Shown here piece after piece: positions 57,001 to 64,000 of a stretch of DNA of 64,000 nucleotides. Each line of letters starts with the position of its first letter. Position 1 is the first letter of the stretch. Position numbers and translations under genes: made by a program. Origin of the DNA: an uncultured Alphaproteobacteria bacterium (GTDB lineage: Bacteria; Pseudomonadota; Alphaproteobacteria; Rhizobiales; Aestuariivirgaceae); contig CALMZX010000104.1 of the NCBI GenBank assembly GCA_937870685.1, positions 1 to 64,000 of the forward strand, in the 5' to 3' direction. Below the pieces are notes generated by a model. That model was given only the letters and a program-made list of their open reading frames with translations, was not told where the DNA came from and did not search any database.

Positions 57001-57484
57001 CGGCATTGAAGGGGGCGGCCGCCTGCATGTGAAAGGCCCCAACATCATGCTGGGCTATCTCCGCGCCGACAATCCCGGTGTCCTCGAACCGCCGCCCGAC
57101 GGCTGGTACGACACCGGCGACATCGTGGCGGTGGATGAGCGCCGCTTCATCACCATCCTTGGCCGCGCCAAGCGTTTCTGCAAGATCGCGGGCGAAATGG
57201 TCTCGCTCAACGCCATCGAGACGAAGCTGCTGGAACTCTACCCAGAGCACAACCACGCCGTTGTTGCCGCCCCGGACAGGAAGAAAGGCGAACAGCTCGT
57301 CATGTTCACCACTCTGAAGAACCCGGACCGCAAGGAAATTGCCACGGGTCTGAAACGCCTCGGCCTTGCCGATCTCGCGATTCCGAAAAACATCTTCACC
57401 CTGGATGAACTTCCCATCCTCGGCTCCGGCAAGACCGACTACGTCACCATGAACCGCCTCGCCCGCGAGAAAGTGCCGGAGTAG
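54014..57484 (+). CDS. aas: LplT-Aas fusion: lysophospholipid transporter / acyltransferase / acyl-ACP synthetase
   Basis: 1156 aa in three parts. Residues about 1-420 are a 12-helix MFS transporter like LplT (QAMSAFNDNVFRYALSILFL). About 450-640 is a PlsC acyltransferase with NHTSFLDG (HX4D near 476) and FPEGRITVTG. About 660-1150 is an AMP-forming acyl-CoA/ACP synthetase with LFTSGSEGVPKGV near 818 and YDTGDIVAVDERRFITILGRAKRF. Together they import and reacylate lysophospholipids. ATG 54014 has GGAGG 6 nt upstream; the ORF track starts 9 codons earlier at GTG. Confidence 0.93.
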   Translation: MAAHSQFALLKTRRFLPLFVTQAMSAFNDNVFRYALSILFLTTLGKEQGGVLNTISAALFILPFFLFSAFAGQLADKFDKAFMARRIRFAEIFIVALSAWSLFSGHVHFQQFCVFLAGCQAAFFGPIKYGILPQHLTKDELLGGNGMVEMATFIAILLGTIFGSIVINTEGGHTWVAAVMIGIGVISYFTSLQIPPAPSAQPDLKLNWNIFGETWNVIGMAMRKPEVFQSILGISWFWFLGVVFVTQIPLFTFDSLKGSETAASLIFALFSIGIAVGSILCNRLLGGKVSVRFVPIVALLMSLFMIELYFAAGSAERALAAAVAGGEVMTEQTASGPVMGLLPMLGYWQAWRVLFDLAVIAALAGLYVVPLFATMQARTAYYLRARIVGANNIVNAIFMIIATGLSGVLLASGLTARGLFLCLGLANLVAAIYVIRILPHEALAGFARALFRLLYRVEVKGIENVTLRGRRSLLIANHTSFLDGPLLSAFLPERAGFAINTQMAKRWWVKPAFALFDLCPIDPGNPLALRGLVDMLKKGRRVVIFPEGRITVTGGLMKVYEGPAAVAQMARGHLIPVRIDGAHLTPFSRLAGKLPTIWFPKITITFLKPIDLRAPEGLRGAALREYQAEHLYDVMTDSQFKTAPINETLWQSLLDARNLFGGHTKVLEDIQRAPITYDRLITGSLILGRKIAAVTPGEKTVGVLLPNAIATAVTFFGLHATGRVPAMLNFSTGAVNMAAACMAAEVRTILTSRKFIEAGEMEADLKVLAERCKIVYLEDIRGQVGSMDKLRGLLQKSFAPRALKAMGASQDPDSPAVVLFTSGSEGVPKGVVLSHRNINANRLQAAARIAFTPQDLVFNALPVFHAFGLTGGLMLPLLSGIYTFMYPSPLHYKIIPELCYDTGATVIFGTDTFLSGYAKNAHPYDFYNMRLVVAGAERLKPETRDIWMNNFGLRILEGYGATECSPVVSVNTPMHYRTGSVGRLMDGIDYRLEDVPGIEGGGRLHVKGPNIMLGYLRADNPGVLEPPPDGWYDTGDIVAVDERRFITILGRAKRFCKIAGEMVSLNAIETKLLELYPEHNHAVVAAPDRKKGEQLVMFTTLKNPDRKEIATGLKRLGLADLAIPKNIFTLDELPILGSGKTDYVTMNRLAREKVPE

Positions 57485-57496
57485 CAGCACCCCTTC

Positions 57497-57785
57497 CCAC
57501 GCTCCCCCAGCTTGCTGGGGGAGCTGTCCGAAGGACTGAGGGGGCCACACTTGCCGCCCCATGGATGGTCCACATGAAGTGGACCATGACGGCCCAACAG
57601 GAATCCACTAACCCGTCATGGCCCGCTTCAAGCGGGCCACCCACGCTCCTCCCAGCTTGCTGGGGGAGCTGTCCGAAGGACTGAGGGGGCCACCCTTGCC
57701 GCCCCATGGATGGTCCACATGAAGTGGACCATGACGGCCCAACAGGAATCCACTAACCCGTCATGGCCCGCTTCAAGCGGGCCAC
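57497..57785. repeat. Two tandem copies of a three-module palindromic repeat (family B)
   Basis: A unit of 144 bp (57497-57640) is repeated as 145 bp (57641-57785) with two visible differences (one inserted T, one A/C change). Each unit holds three dyads in order: GCTCCCCCAGC-TT-GCTGGGGGAGC, TGGTCCAC-N5-GTGGACCA and GGCCCGCTTCAAGCGGGCC. No ORF of interest crosses it. It begins 12 bp past the aas stop. Confidence 0.95.
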
Positions 57786-57823
57786 CCATCGCGTGCCGAA
57801 CCGATGCAGCAAATTCCTTCCTT

Positions 57824-57947
57824 CCCCCTCCCCCTTGTGGGGAGGGCCGGGGTGGGGGTCTGGTGGTGATGCAGGATGGGACGAAAACGATGTTCGAGCA
57901 GCAGCGCGACCCCCACCCTTCATCCCTCCCCACAAGGGGGAGGGAAA
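57824..57947. repeat. Long palindromic repeat, family A copy 2
   Basis: Same arms as 32673-32799 (CCCTCCCCCTTGTGGGGAGG / CACAAGGGGGAGGG, with GGGGTGGGGGT / ACCCCCACCC inside). The ends of the centre (GGTCGCGCTG...CCAGACC) match copy 1 only when this copy is reverse-complemented, so it is inserted in the opposite orientation. It lies about 105 bp before the aminotransferase start. The rest of the 57485-58051 gap shows nothing else. Confidence 0.9.
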
Positions 57948-58051
57948 TGATCCATCTCCCCACCCGTCACCCCGCGTGAATTTTGCTGCGGCGCTGGTGC
58001 ATCCGCACGCTGTTGAGTGGCCACCACCTTCCGTGTATCCCCGACTGCATC

Positions 58052-59224
58052 ATGCGTTATGCCTCCACTGTCTCCCGCCTCGAACACCTCGGTTCCGCCA
58101 AATGGGCCATCCACATCGCCGGAAAGCGCCGCGCCGCCAACGGTGAAAAGCTGATCTTCCTGTCGATCGGCGAGCCGGACCTGCCGCCGCCCATGGCGAT
58201 CATTGATGTGGCCGACCGCCAGATGCGCGCCGGGCGCCTGCGTTATTCCGCCGGCCGTGGCGACCTCTCGGTGCGCGAGGGGCTCGCCAGCTACTACACC
58301 CGCCAGACCGGGCGCGACATATCAGCCGACCAGTTCCTCTTCCTGCCGGGAACGCAGGCCGCACTCGCCAGCACCATGATGGCAATCCTCGAACCGGGCG
58401 ACGAGGTGCTGCTGCTCGATCCCTATTACGCCACCTACGAAGCCGTGGTGACGGCCCCCGGCGGTGTGCCCGTGCCCGTGCCGCTGGACCCCGACCGGGG
58501 TTTCCACCCAGACATTGCGGCAATCGAAAAAGCCGTAACTTCAAGGACAAAGGCGATCCTCCTCAACTCGCCGTCAAACCCCACCGGTGCCGTCTTCACC
58601 GCAGCCGAAAACCGCGCCATCGGCGAAATTGCCAAGAAGCACGATCTCTGGATCGTCTCCGACGAAGTCTATGCCTCGATGATCCACGGCAACCATGTCT
58701 TCCATTCCCCCTTCTGCGAGAAGGATCTGGAGGAGCGCACCATCGTTGTCTCGTCGATTTCGAAATCGCACGCTTTGCCTGGCTTCCGCTGCGGCTGGGT
58801 CGCGGGCTCGGCCGAGTTCTGCAACCATCTTCTGCCGGTCACTGAAACCCAGCTCTTCGGATCGCAGCCCTTCCTCGAAGATGCCACGGCCTTTGCGCTC
58901 ACCACCCACTTCGATGAAACCGACGCCATGAAGAACGCCTACCTCGCCCGCGCCCGCGTGCTGATGGAAGGCGTGAAGGGGGCAAAGGGTGTCACCACAC
59001 ACCTGCCGGAAGGCGGCATGTTCCTTATGCTCGACGTGCGCGGCACGGGCCTCACCGGTGAAGCCTTTGCGAGGCGCCTGCTGGACGAGGAAGACGTCGT
59101 CACCATGCCCGGCGAAAGCTTCGGCGCCCGCGGTGCCGGCCACCTGCGCGTGGCGCTGACAGTGGATGAAGCCACCATGGCCGAAGCCGCGCGGCGGATC
59201 ACCCGGCTGGCGGGGCGGCTGTAG
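58052..59224 (+). CDS. PLP aminotransferase, AruH-like (arginine:pyruvate transaminase)
   Basis: 390-aa fold-type I aminotransferase. AKWAIHIAGKRRAANGEKLIFLSIGEPDLPPP, LNSPSNPTG, HDLWIVSDEVYASM and the PLP lysine in SISKSHALPGFRCGWV are intact. From memory many positions follow Pseudomonas AruH, including SKSHA, PEGGMFLMLDVRGTGLTGEAFARRLLDEEDV and GESFGARGAGHLRVAL. AruH would make 2-ketoarginine for the AruI-like enzyme 5 kb upstream. Other aspartate-type aminotransferases remain possible. Start chosen at MRYAS; the Shine-Dalgarno is poor. Confidence 0.75.
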   Translation: MRYASTVSRLEHLGSAKWAIHIAGKRRAANGEKLIFLSIGEPDLPPPMAIIDVADRQMRAGRLRYSAGRGDLSVREGLASYYTRQTGRDISADQFLFLPGTQAALASTMMAILEPGDEVLLLDPYYATYEAVVTAPGGVPVPVPLDPDRGFHPDIAAIEKAVTSRTKAILLNSPSNPTGAVFTAAENRAIGEIAKKHDLWIVSDEVYASMIHGNHVFHSPFCEKDLEERTIVVSSISKSHALPGFRCGWVAGSAEFCNHLLPVTETQLFGSQPFLEDATAFALTTHFDETDAMKNAYLARARVLMEGVKGAKGVTTHLPEGGMFLMLDVRGTGLTGEAFARRLLDEEDVVTMPGESFGARGAGHLRVALTVDEATMAEAARRITRLAGRL

Positions 59225-59231
59225 CCAGACC

Positions 59232-59504
59232 GAAGCCCCCTCCGCCCTTCGGGCACCTCCCCCAGCAAGCTGGGGGAGAGCATCGTCGCCACCACCACCC
59301 ACGCTCCCCCAACTCGTTGGGGGAGCTGTCCGCAGGACTGAGGGGGCCACGCCTCCGGCCACGTGGATGGTCCACGTGAAGTGGACCATGACGGCCCAGA
59401 AACAACCGATCCTCTTCCCGTCATGGCCCGCTTCAGGCGGGCCACCCACACCCCACGCTCCCCCCAACTCGCTGGGGGAGCTGTCCGCAGGACTGAGGGG
59501 GCAC
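59232..59504. repeat. Second cluster of family B modules
   Basis: Contains an inverted, diverged module 1 (59232-59278), a complete three-module unit (about 59299-59444) and a lone module 1 (about 59454-59502). Relative to the 57.5-kb copies the module 1 loop reads AACTCGTT and CTGTCCGCAGGACTG. It fills the gap between the aminotransferase and hisS, where I see no gene. Confidence 0.9.
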
Positions 59505-59568
59505 TCACACCACTCTGGTCAAAACACCCCGCCTTCTCTAGAAGCCCCGGCAAAGAGACGAGTGAGAC

Positions 59569-61071
59569 ATGGCAAAAGACTTCCGCCCCAAGGCCCGCGT
59601 GGCCAAGGGCTTCCGTGATGTGGGCCCGGAGGAAATCCGCGGCCTTCGCAGCATGATGGCGACCATCCAGCAGGTCTATGAATCCTACGGCTTCGAGCCG
59701 GTGGAGCAGCCCTTCATCGAATACACCGAGGTGCTGGGCAAGTTCCTGCCCGACCAGGACCGCCCCAACGCCGGCGTCTTCTCCTTCCAGGACGATGACG
59801 AGCAGTGGCTTTCGCTGCGCTATGATCTCACCGCACCACTGGCCCGCTATGTGGCCGAGAACAACCAGGGCCAACTGCCCACGCCTTACCGCAGCTACCG
59901 TCAGGGCTGGGTCTTCCGCAACGAGAAGCCGGGCCCGGGCCGCTACCGCCAGTTCATGCAGTTCGATGCCGATACCGTGGGCACAAGCAGTATCGCCGCC
60001 GACGCAGAGGTTTGCATGATGGCGGCTGATACAATGAAAGCGCTTGGGATGCAGAAGGGGCAATATGTCGTCAAAGTGAGTAATCGAAAGATACTAGATG
60101 GGATGCTGGAAGCGCTGGGGGTGCAAGGCAGCGATCAGAAACTTACGATTCTTAGAGCAATAGACAAACTTGATAAGCTGAACGTAGACGGAGTCAGGTT
60201 GCTGCTTGGCGCTGGACGCAAAGATGTAAGTGGCGACTTCACAAAAGGCGCAGGACTGAATGAAGACGCCATTGATAGTATTCTGGATCTAATCCGCGCT
60301 CCAAAAGTAGTTCATAAGGCAGCTTCCGGTGAAGACATTTCTACGGAGGAGGTTGACGTACTCGTACGGTTCTCCAAGACACCATTTATGGTCAACCAGA
60401 CCTTCGCTGAGGGTTTTGGAGAATTGCGGGCGATGAATGAAATTTTTGCAGACTGCAACTATGATGAAAGCAGAATATTAATTGACCCCTCCGTTGTCCG
60501 CGGCCTCGAATACTACACCGGCCCGGTCTTCGAATGCGAACTCCTGATGGAGACCAAGGACGAAGACGGCAAACCCGTGCGCTTCGGCTCCGTCGGCGGC
60601 GGTGGCCGCTACGACGATCTCGTCGCCCGCTTCACCGGTGCCAAGGTTCCGGCCACCGGCTTCTCCATTGGCGTGTCGCGCCTCTATTCGGCGCTGAAGC
60701 TCGTCGGCAAGGCGCAAGGCTCGAATGTGTTGGCCCCCGTCGTCGTCCTTGTCATGGACAAGGAACGTCAGGCCGATTACTGGCGCATGGTCACGGACCT
60801 GCGCAAGGCCGGTGTCCGCGCCGAAATGTACATGGGCACCGCCGGCATGAAGGCCCAGATGAAATATGCCGACAAGCGCGGTGCCCCCCTCGTCATCATC
60901 CAGGGCGGTGATGAAAAGGCCAGGGGCGAAGTGCAGATCAAGGACCTGCGCCTGGGCAGCGAACTCGCTGCCTCAATCGAAACCCGCGAAGAATACGCCA
61001 GCCAGCGCCTTGCCCAGTTCACCGTCGCAGAGGCTGACCTCGTCTCCGCCGTGAAGAAGGCACTCGCCTGA
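59569..61071 (+). CDS. hisS: Histidyl-tRNA synthetase
   Basis: 500-aa class II synthetase. Motif 2 is [24 protein letters not shown] (about 106-130), the His-specific [12 protein letters not shown] near 307-318 and motif 3 [13 protein letters not shown] ahead of an anticodon-binding C-terminus. The codons from about 60020 to 60480 (residues about 151-304) are rich in AGA, ATA, GTA and CTA and only about 46% GC by hand count, against about 60% on either side. The protein reads normally through this patch. hisZ begins 1 bp after the stop. Confidence 0.96.
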   Translation: MAKDFRPKARVAKGFRDVGPEEIRGLRSMMATIQQVYESYGFEPVEQPFIEYTEVLGKFLPDQDRPNAGVFSFQDDDEQWLSLRYDLTAPLARYVAENNQGQLPTPYRSYRQGWVFRNEKPGPGRYRQFMQFDADTVGTSSIAADAEVCMMAADTMKALGMQKGQYVVKVSNRKILDGMLEALGVQGSDQKLTILRAIDKLDKLNVDGVRLLLGAGRKDVSGDFTKGAGLNEDAIDSILDLIRAPKVVHKAASGEDISTEEVDVLVRFSKTPFMVNQTFAEGFGELRAMNEIFADCNYDESRILIDPSVVRGLEYYTGPVFECELLMETKDEDGKPVRFGSVGGGGRYDDLVARFTGAKVPATGFSIGVSRLYSALKLVGKAQGSNVLAPVVVLVMDKERQADYWRMVTDLRKAGVRAEMYMGTAGMKAQMKYADKRGAPLVIIQGGDEKARGEVQIKDLRLGSELAASIETREEYASQRLAQFTVAEADLVSAVKKALA

Positions 61072-61072
61072 C

Positions 61073-62209
61073 ATGGCAGGTCGTTCCTCCGCCGAGCGCG
61101 AGGCATTGGCCCGCCAGAACGCCGCCATCATGGCGGTGTTCGAACGCGCCGGTTTTGACCATATCGCGCCAGACATCATCCAGCCCGCCGACATCTTCCT
61201 CGAACGCTCCGGCGAAGACATCCGCGCACGGACTTTTGTCTTCAGCGATCCCGACGGCAATGAACTCTGCCTGCGCCCCGACCTCACCGTGCCCGCCTGC
61301 CGCTATCACCTGAGCCACGGCACCCCGCAGGCCGAAGCCCGCTACTGCTACCTCGGCACCGCCTTCCGCTTCCCCGATGAACTTTTGAGCCCGCAGGAAT
61401 TCAACCAGGCAGGCATCGAATGGTTCGGTGACAGCAATCCGGTCGAGGCCGAAGCCCGCGTCATGAAGCTCACCATCGCGGCGCTGGAAGCCGCTGGCCT
61501 CGCCCGCCTGAAAGTGACCATGGGCGATCTCGGTCTCTTCAACGCGCTGATCGGTTCCATGGCCATGCCGGAGCGCTGGCGCCGCCGCCTCAGGCACCAG
61601 TTCTGGCGTCCCGCCGCCTTCCGCAGCCTGCTGGAACGTTTTGCCAGGCCCGCCACCCAGAAGCGCACCGCCATCTCCGCCCATGTCGATGCCATCGCCG
61701 GGCAGGACTCCGAAGCCGCCGTTGCTGCGCGCCTCGCCGCCCTGAACCTCCCCCACGTCACTGACCGCAGCACCGGCGAAATCGCCGCCCGCCTCGCGGA
61801 GAAACTCGCCGACCGCTCGGAGGCCCCGCTTGATCCCGCCATGGTGAAGGAGATCGAAAGCTATCTCGCCATCGAAGGCAGCGTCACCGATGTGGCCACA
61901 CAGCTGGCGAAGCTGCCATCATCCCCCGCGCTCGATGGTGCCCGCCGCTGGTTCGAGGCGCGCATCGAGGCGCTGGAAGACCAGGGCCTCAACCCCCGCC
62001 GCTTCCACTTCAGCGCCAACTTTGGCCGCGAACTGGAATATTACACCGGCCTCGTCTTCCAGGTGGAAGTGGAAGCCCGCAACGCGCCCCTCGTGGTGGC
62101 GGGCGGTGGCCGCTACAATGACCTTCTGCAGGATCTCGGCGCGCCAACGCGCATTCCCGCCGTGGGCTGCGCCATCCACACCGAGCGTGTGAAGGCGGTG
62201 CTGGCATGA
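61073..62209 (+). CDS. hisZ: ATP phosphoribosyltransferase regulatory subunit HisZ
   Basis: 378-aa HisS paralogue without synthetase activity, which with the short HisG forms the octameric first enzyme of histidine synthesis. [60 protein letters not shown] is the class II core, and [15 protein letters not shown] plus [13 protein letters not shown] near the C-terminus correspond to motif 3. The anticodon-binding domain is absent, as expected. ATGA overlap with hisG. Confidence 0.93.
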   Translation: MAGRSSAEREALARQNAAIMAVFERAGFDHIAPDIIQPADIFLERSGEDIRARTFVFSDPDGNELCLRPDLTVPACRYHLSHGTPQAEARYCYLGTAFRFPDELLSPQEFNQAGIEWFGDSNPVEAEARVMKLTIAALEAAGLARLKVTMGDLGLFNALIGSMAMPERWRRRLRHQFWRPAAFRSLLERFARPATQKRTAISAHVDAIAGQDSEAAVAARLAALNLPHVTDRSTGEIAARLAEKLADRSEAPLDPAMVKEIESYLAIEGSVTDVATQLAKLPSSPALDGARRWFEARIEALEDQGLNPRRFHFSANFGRELEYYTGLVFQVEVEARNAPLVVAGGGRYNDLLQDLGAPTRIPAVGCAIHTERVKAVLA

Positions 62210-62907
62210 GCGAGGCTGTGCAAACACTCACCCTCGGCATCCCCTCCAAGGGCCGCCTCATGGAGGCCACGGCAGGGCTTTTCGCCAAGGCAGGCTTTGC
62301 CATCGAACGCGTCGGCAATGACCGCGGCTATCGCGGCAGGCTCACGGGCGTTGACGGCATTGATGTCGCCTTCCTCTCGGCCTCGGAAATCGCAGGCCAG
62401 CTGCGCGATGGCAGGATCAGCCTCGGCGTCACCGGCGAAGACCTGCTGCGCGAGAAAATTCCGCCCACGGATGAATCCGTCGGCGTGGCGCTCCGCCTTG
62501 GCTTCGGCCCCGCCAATGTTGTCGTCGCCGTGCCGGAATGCTGGCTCGACGTCGCCGCCATGGCCGATCTCGATGAGGTGGCGGAACAGTTCTACCGCGC
62601 CCATGGCCGCCGCATCCGCGTGGCCACGAAATACATCCACCTCACCCGCCGCTGGTTCGCCGCCCATGGCGTGACAGGTTACCGCATCGTCGACAGCTCC
62701 GGTGCCACCGAAGGCGCCCCCGCCGCAGGGCTCGCTGAACTCATTGTCGATATCACCACCACCGGCTCAACCCTCGCGGCCAACCATTTGCGCATCCTGG
62801 ATGACGGTTTGATCCTGGAATCCTGCGCGGTTTTGGCCGTCCGGGGCGAAAATTCCGCCGACACTCGCCTGCAAAGCGTTGTTTCCGCCCTGTCCAAAGC
62901 CCTTTGA
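62206..62907 (+). CDS. hisG: ATP phosphoribosyltransferase catalytic subunit, short form HisG
   Basis: First step of histidine synthesis: ATP plus PRPP to phosphoribosyl-ATP. 233 aa, the short HisG-S type lacking the C-terminal regulatory domain, which agrees with the presence of his[25 protein letters not shown] and the PRPP-binding [21 protein letters not shown] are clear. Confidence 0.95.
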   Translation: MSEAVQTLTLGIPSKGRLMEATAGLFAKAGFAIERVGNDRGYRGRLTGVDGIDVAFLSASEIAGQLRDGRISLGVTGEDLLREKIPPTDESVGVALRLGFGPANVVVAVPECWLDVAAMADLDEVAEQFYRAHGRRIRVATKYIHLTRRWFAAHGVTGYRIVDSSGATEGAPAAGLAELIVDITTTGSTLAANHLRILDDGLILESCAVLAVRGENSADTRLQSVVSALSKAL

Positions 62908-62939
62908 GGGCGCGGCGAAAATTAATTTGCGTGGAGAAA

Positions 62940-62967
62940 TTGCGGTTTGTTTCAATTCAGCTATAGT
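62940..62967 (+). promoter_or_regulatory. Promoter of the candidate ncRNA
   Basis: TTGCGG (62940-62945), 16-bp spacer, TATAGT (62962-62967), a good sigma-70 type promoter that would start transcription near 62974. There is no ORF with a plausible ribosome binding site directly after it. Confidence 0.65.
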
Positions 62968-62973
62968 GGCGGT

Positions 62974-63151
62974 CACATATTCCATGGGGGCGTGGATTTG
63001 CGGAGACGTCGGGCTAAGGCCGGGCACGCCGTGAGTCCGTGCTTGCAGACCCATCGGCATCGCCCCCGGTTCGATGGCCTGGACTAAGCATGGGTTCTGG
63101 CGTGAAGTGGTCTTGGGCGGGAGCAGTGCGCAAGCGCTGCTCCCGTTTCTT
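62974..63151 (+). ncRNA. Candidate structured small RNA (about 178 nt), family undetermined
   Basis: Bounded by the promoter at 62940-62967 and an intrinsic terminator (63118-63151: 12-bp stem CGGGAGCAGTGC / GCGCTGCTCCCG, loop GCAA, then TTTCTT). Inside, GGGGGCG at 62986-62992 can pair with CGCCCCC at 63061-63067, and shorter stems such as GCACG/CGTGC fit within. Length suits 6S RNA, but I could not confirm its hallmark bubble. It could also be the leader of the SulP gene 61 bp downstream. No tmRNA tag or RNase P motif is present. Confidence 0.5.
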
Positions 63152-63212
63152 ATGGGCCATACTGTGCTAGTGTGGCCACTACACTCCCTCCCGTTGCACA
63201 GTTCCATTGATC

Positions 63213-64000
63213 ATGCAGTTTCCCTTTACCCCCAAGCTCGTCACCCAGCTGCGCGAGGGCTATGGCGCCGCCGCCTTCCGCAAGGATGCGCTGGCGGGCC
63301 TTACCGTGGCCATTGTGGCGCTGCCCCTCTCCATGGCCATCGCCATCGCTTCCCATGCACCACCGGAGGCTGGACTTTTCACGGCCATCATCGGTGGCTT
63401 CCTCATTTCGGCGCTCGGCGGCAGCCGCTTCCAGATCGGCGGCCCCGCCGGTGCCTTCATTGTCCTCCTCGCCTCCATCATCGACACTCACGGCATGGAG
63501 GGCCTGCTCATTGCCACCATGATGGCGGGCGTCATCATGGCTGTGGCCGGCGTCCTGCGCCTCGGCACGCTCGTCCGCCATGTGCCCCATGCCGTCACGG
63601 TCGGCTTCACGGCAGGCATTGCCGTCATCATTTTCGCCAGCCAGATCCATGATCTCCTGGGCCTCAGGCTGGCATCAGCCGAACCGGGCGAATTGCTGCA
63701 CAAGATTGAAGCCCTCTGGTCAGCCCGCGCCTCGCTCAACCCCTGGGCCGCCGCGCTGGCCGCCGCCACCATCGCCATCATTGTCGCCATCCGCGCCTGG
63801 CGTCCGCTCTGGCCCTCGCTCCTCATCGCCGTGGTGCTGGCCGCCGCCGCCGCCTGGGCCCTGCAGTTGCCGGTGGAAACAATCGGCACACGCTTTGGAG
63901 GAATACCCTCCACCCTGCCGTGGCCGGCCCTTCCTGCCGTAACCATGGACAAGCTCATCGCCCTCCTGCCGAGTGCCGTGTCGCTGGCTGTGCTGGGAAG
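63213..64000 (+). CDS. SulP-family anion transporter, N-terminal part (cut by window edge)
   Basis: 262 codons visible, no stop before the window ends, so it is missing from the ORF track. FRKDALAGLTVAIVALPLSMAIAIASHAPPEAGLFTAIIGGFLISALGGSRFQIGGPAGAFIVLLA is the SulP signature. At least seven transmembrane helices are present. The family carries sulfate, bicarbonate or other anions. Whether a STAS domain follows cannot be seen. Confidence 0.93.
   Translation, partial: MQFPFTPKLVTQLREGYGAAAFRKDALAGLTVAIVALPLSMAIAIASHAPPEAGLFTAIIGGFLISALGGSRFQIGGPAGAFIVLLASIIDTHGMEGLLIATMMAGVIMAVAGVLRLGTLVRHVPHAVTVGFTAGIAVIIFASQIHDLLGLRLASAEPGELLHKIEALWSARASLNPWAAALAAATIAIIVAIRAWRPLWPSLLIAVVLAAAAAWALQLPVETIGTRFGGIPSTLPWPALPAVTMDKLIALLPSAVSLAVLG

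Noticed and set aside
57485-59568. Insertion sequence or CRISPR array in the repeat-rich gaps
   Set aside because: No transposase frame is present, and the repeats are palindromic modules without regular spacers.
62974-63151. tmRNA or RNase P RNA as identity of the candidate ncRNA
   Set aside because: No proteolysis-tag codons or acceptor-like end are visible, and it is far shorter than RNase P RNA.

Overview
The window looks like a chromosomal, vertically inherited stretch of a high-GC alphaproteobacterium, most likely Hyphomicrobiales (Rhizobiales). The basis is gene order: cobT-cobS-J protein-bolA, CNNM-aroB-aroK-small membrane protein-xerD-accA, rimP-nusA-ylxR-infB...rbfA-truB-rpsO-pnp, lnt-HTH-metK-trmB, lysC-ptsP near prfA-prmC-DUF4167-clpB, and hisS-hisZ-hisG. 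Nearly every base is coding. I see no tRNA, rRNA, insertion sequence, prophage or CRISPR array.

Layout. 1-7.2 kb: clpB (cut by the window edge, with an RpoH-like promoter), an FNT channel, DUF4167, prmC, prfA, dtd and a RodZ-like protein. 7.2-12.3 kb: a host-attachment-family protein behind a perfect FNR/FixK box, then ptsP, lysC and ubiG. 12.4-20.2 kb: a ParDE-type toxin-antitoxin pair, DUF1178, a nitrilase-fold amidohydrolase, grxC, comF, a methyltransferase-like protein, cobT, cobS, a J protein and bolA. 20.2-27.7 kb: CNNM/CorC, aroB, aroK, a 56-aa membrane protein, xerD, accA, a Tat-exported multicopper oxidase and an alpha/beta hydrolase. 27.7-30.3 kb: an aldolase-like protein with a PfkB sugar kinase, and an LprI-like secreted protein. 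30.3-41.3 kb: the transcription/translation operon from rimP to pnp on the minus strand, with two extra membrane-protein genes between infB and rbfA and a premature terminator in its leader. 41.3-46.4 kb: a 61-aa protein, TauE, then DUF47-pit-NUDIX behind three Pho-box repeats, then metK-trmB. 46.4-49.3 kb: an XRE regulator, lnt and a TerB protein. 49.3-59.2 kb: a ureohydrolase, D-arginine dehydrogenase-like, AruI-like and AruH-like genes, with a HAD phosphatase and a large lplT-aas fusion between them. 59.5-64 kb: hisS, hisZ, hisG, a candidate ncRNA and the start of a SulP transporter.

The most coherent accessory function is arginine catabolism through 2-ketoarginine. A DauA-like dehydrogenase (from D-Arg) and an AruH-like transaminase (from L-Arg) would both make 2-ketoarginine. 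An AruI-like decarboxylase would turn it into 4-guanidinobutanal, and a ureohydrolase (GbuA/SpeB family) would release urea and GABA after an aldehyde-oxidation step that is not encoded here. Regulatory DNA is unusually readable: an RpoH promoter (clpB), an FNR/FixK box (host-attachment gene), three Pho boxes placed for repression (DUF47-pit), a dyad over the metK transcription start, and a GNRA-loop terminator in the rimP leader. Three families of palindromic intergenic repeats recur, and hisS and truB each contain a patch of much lower GC than their surroundings.
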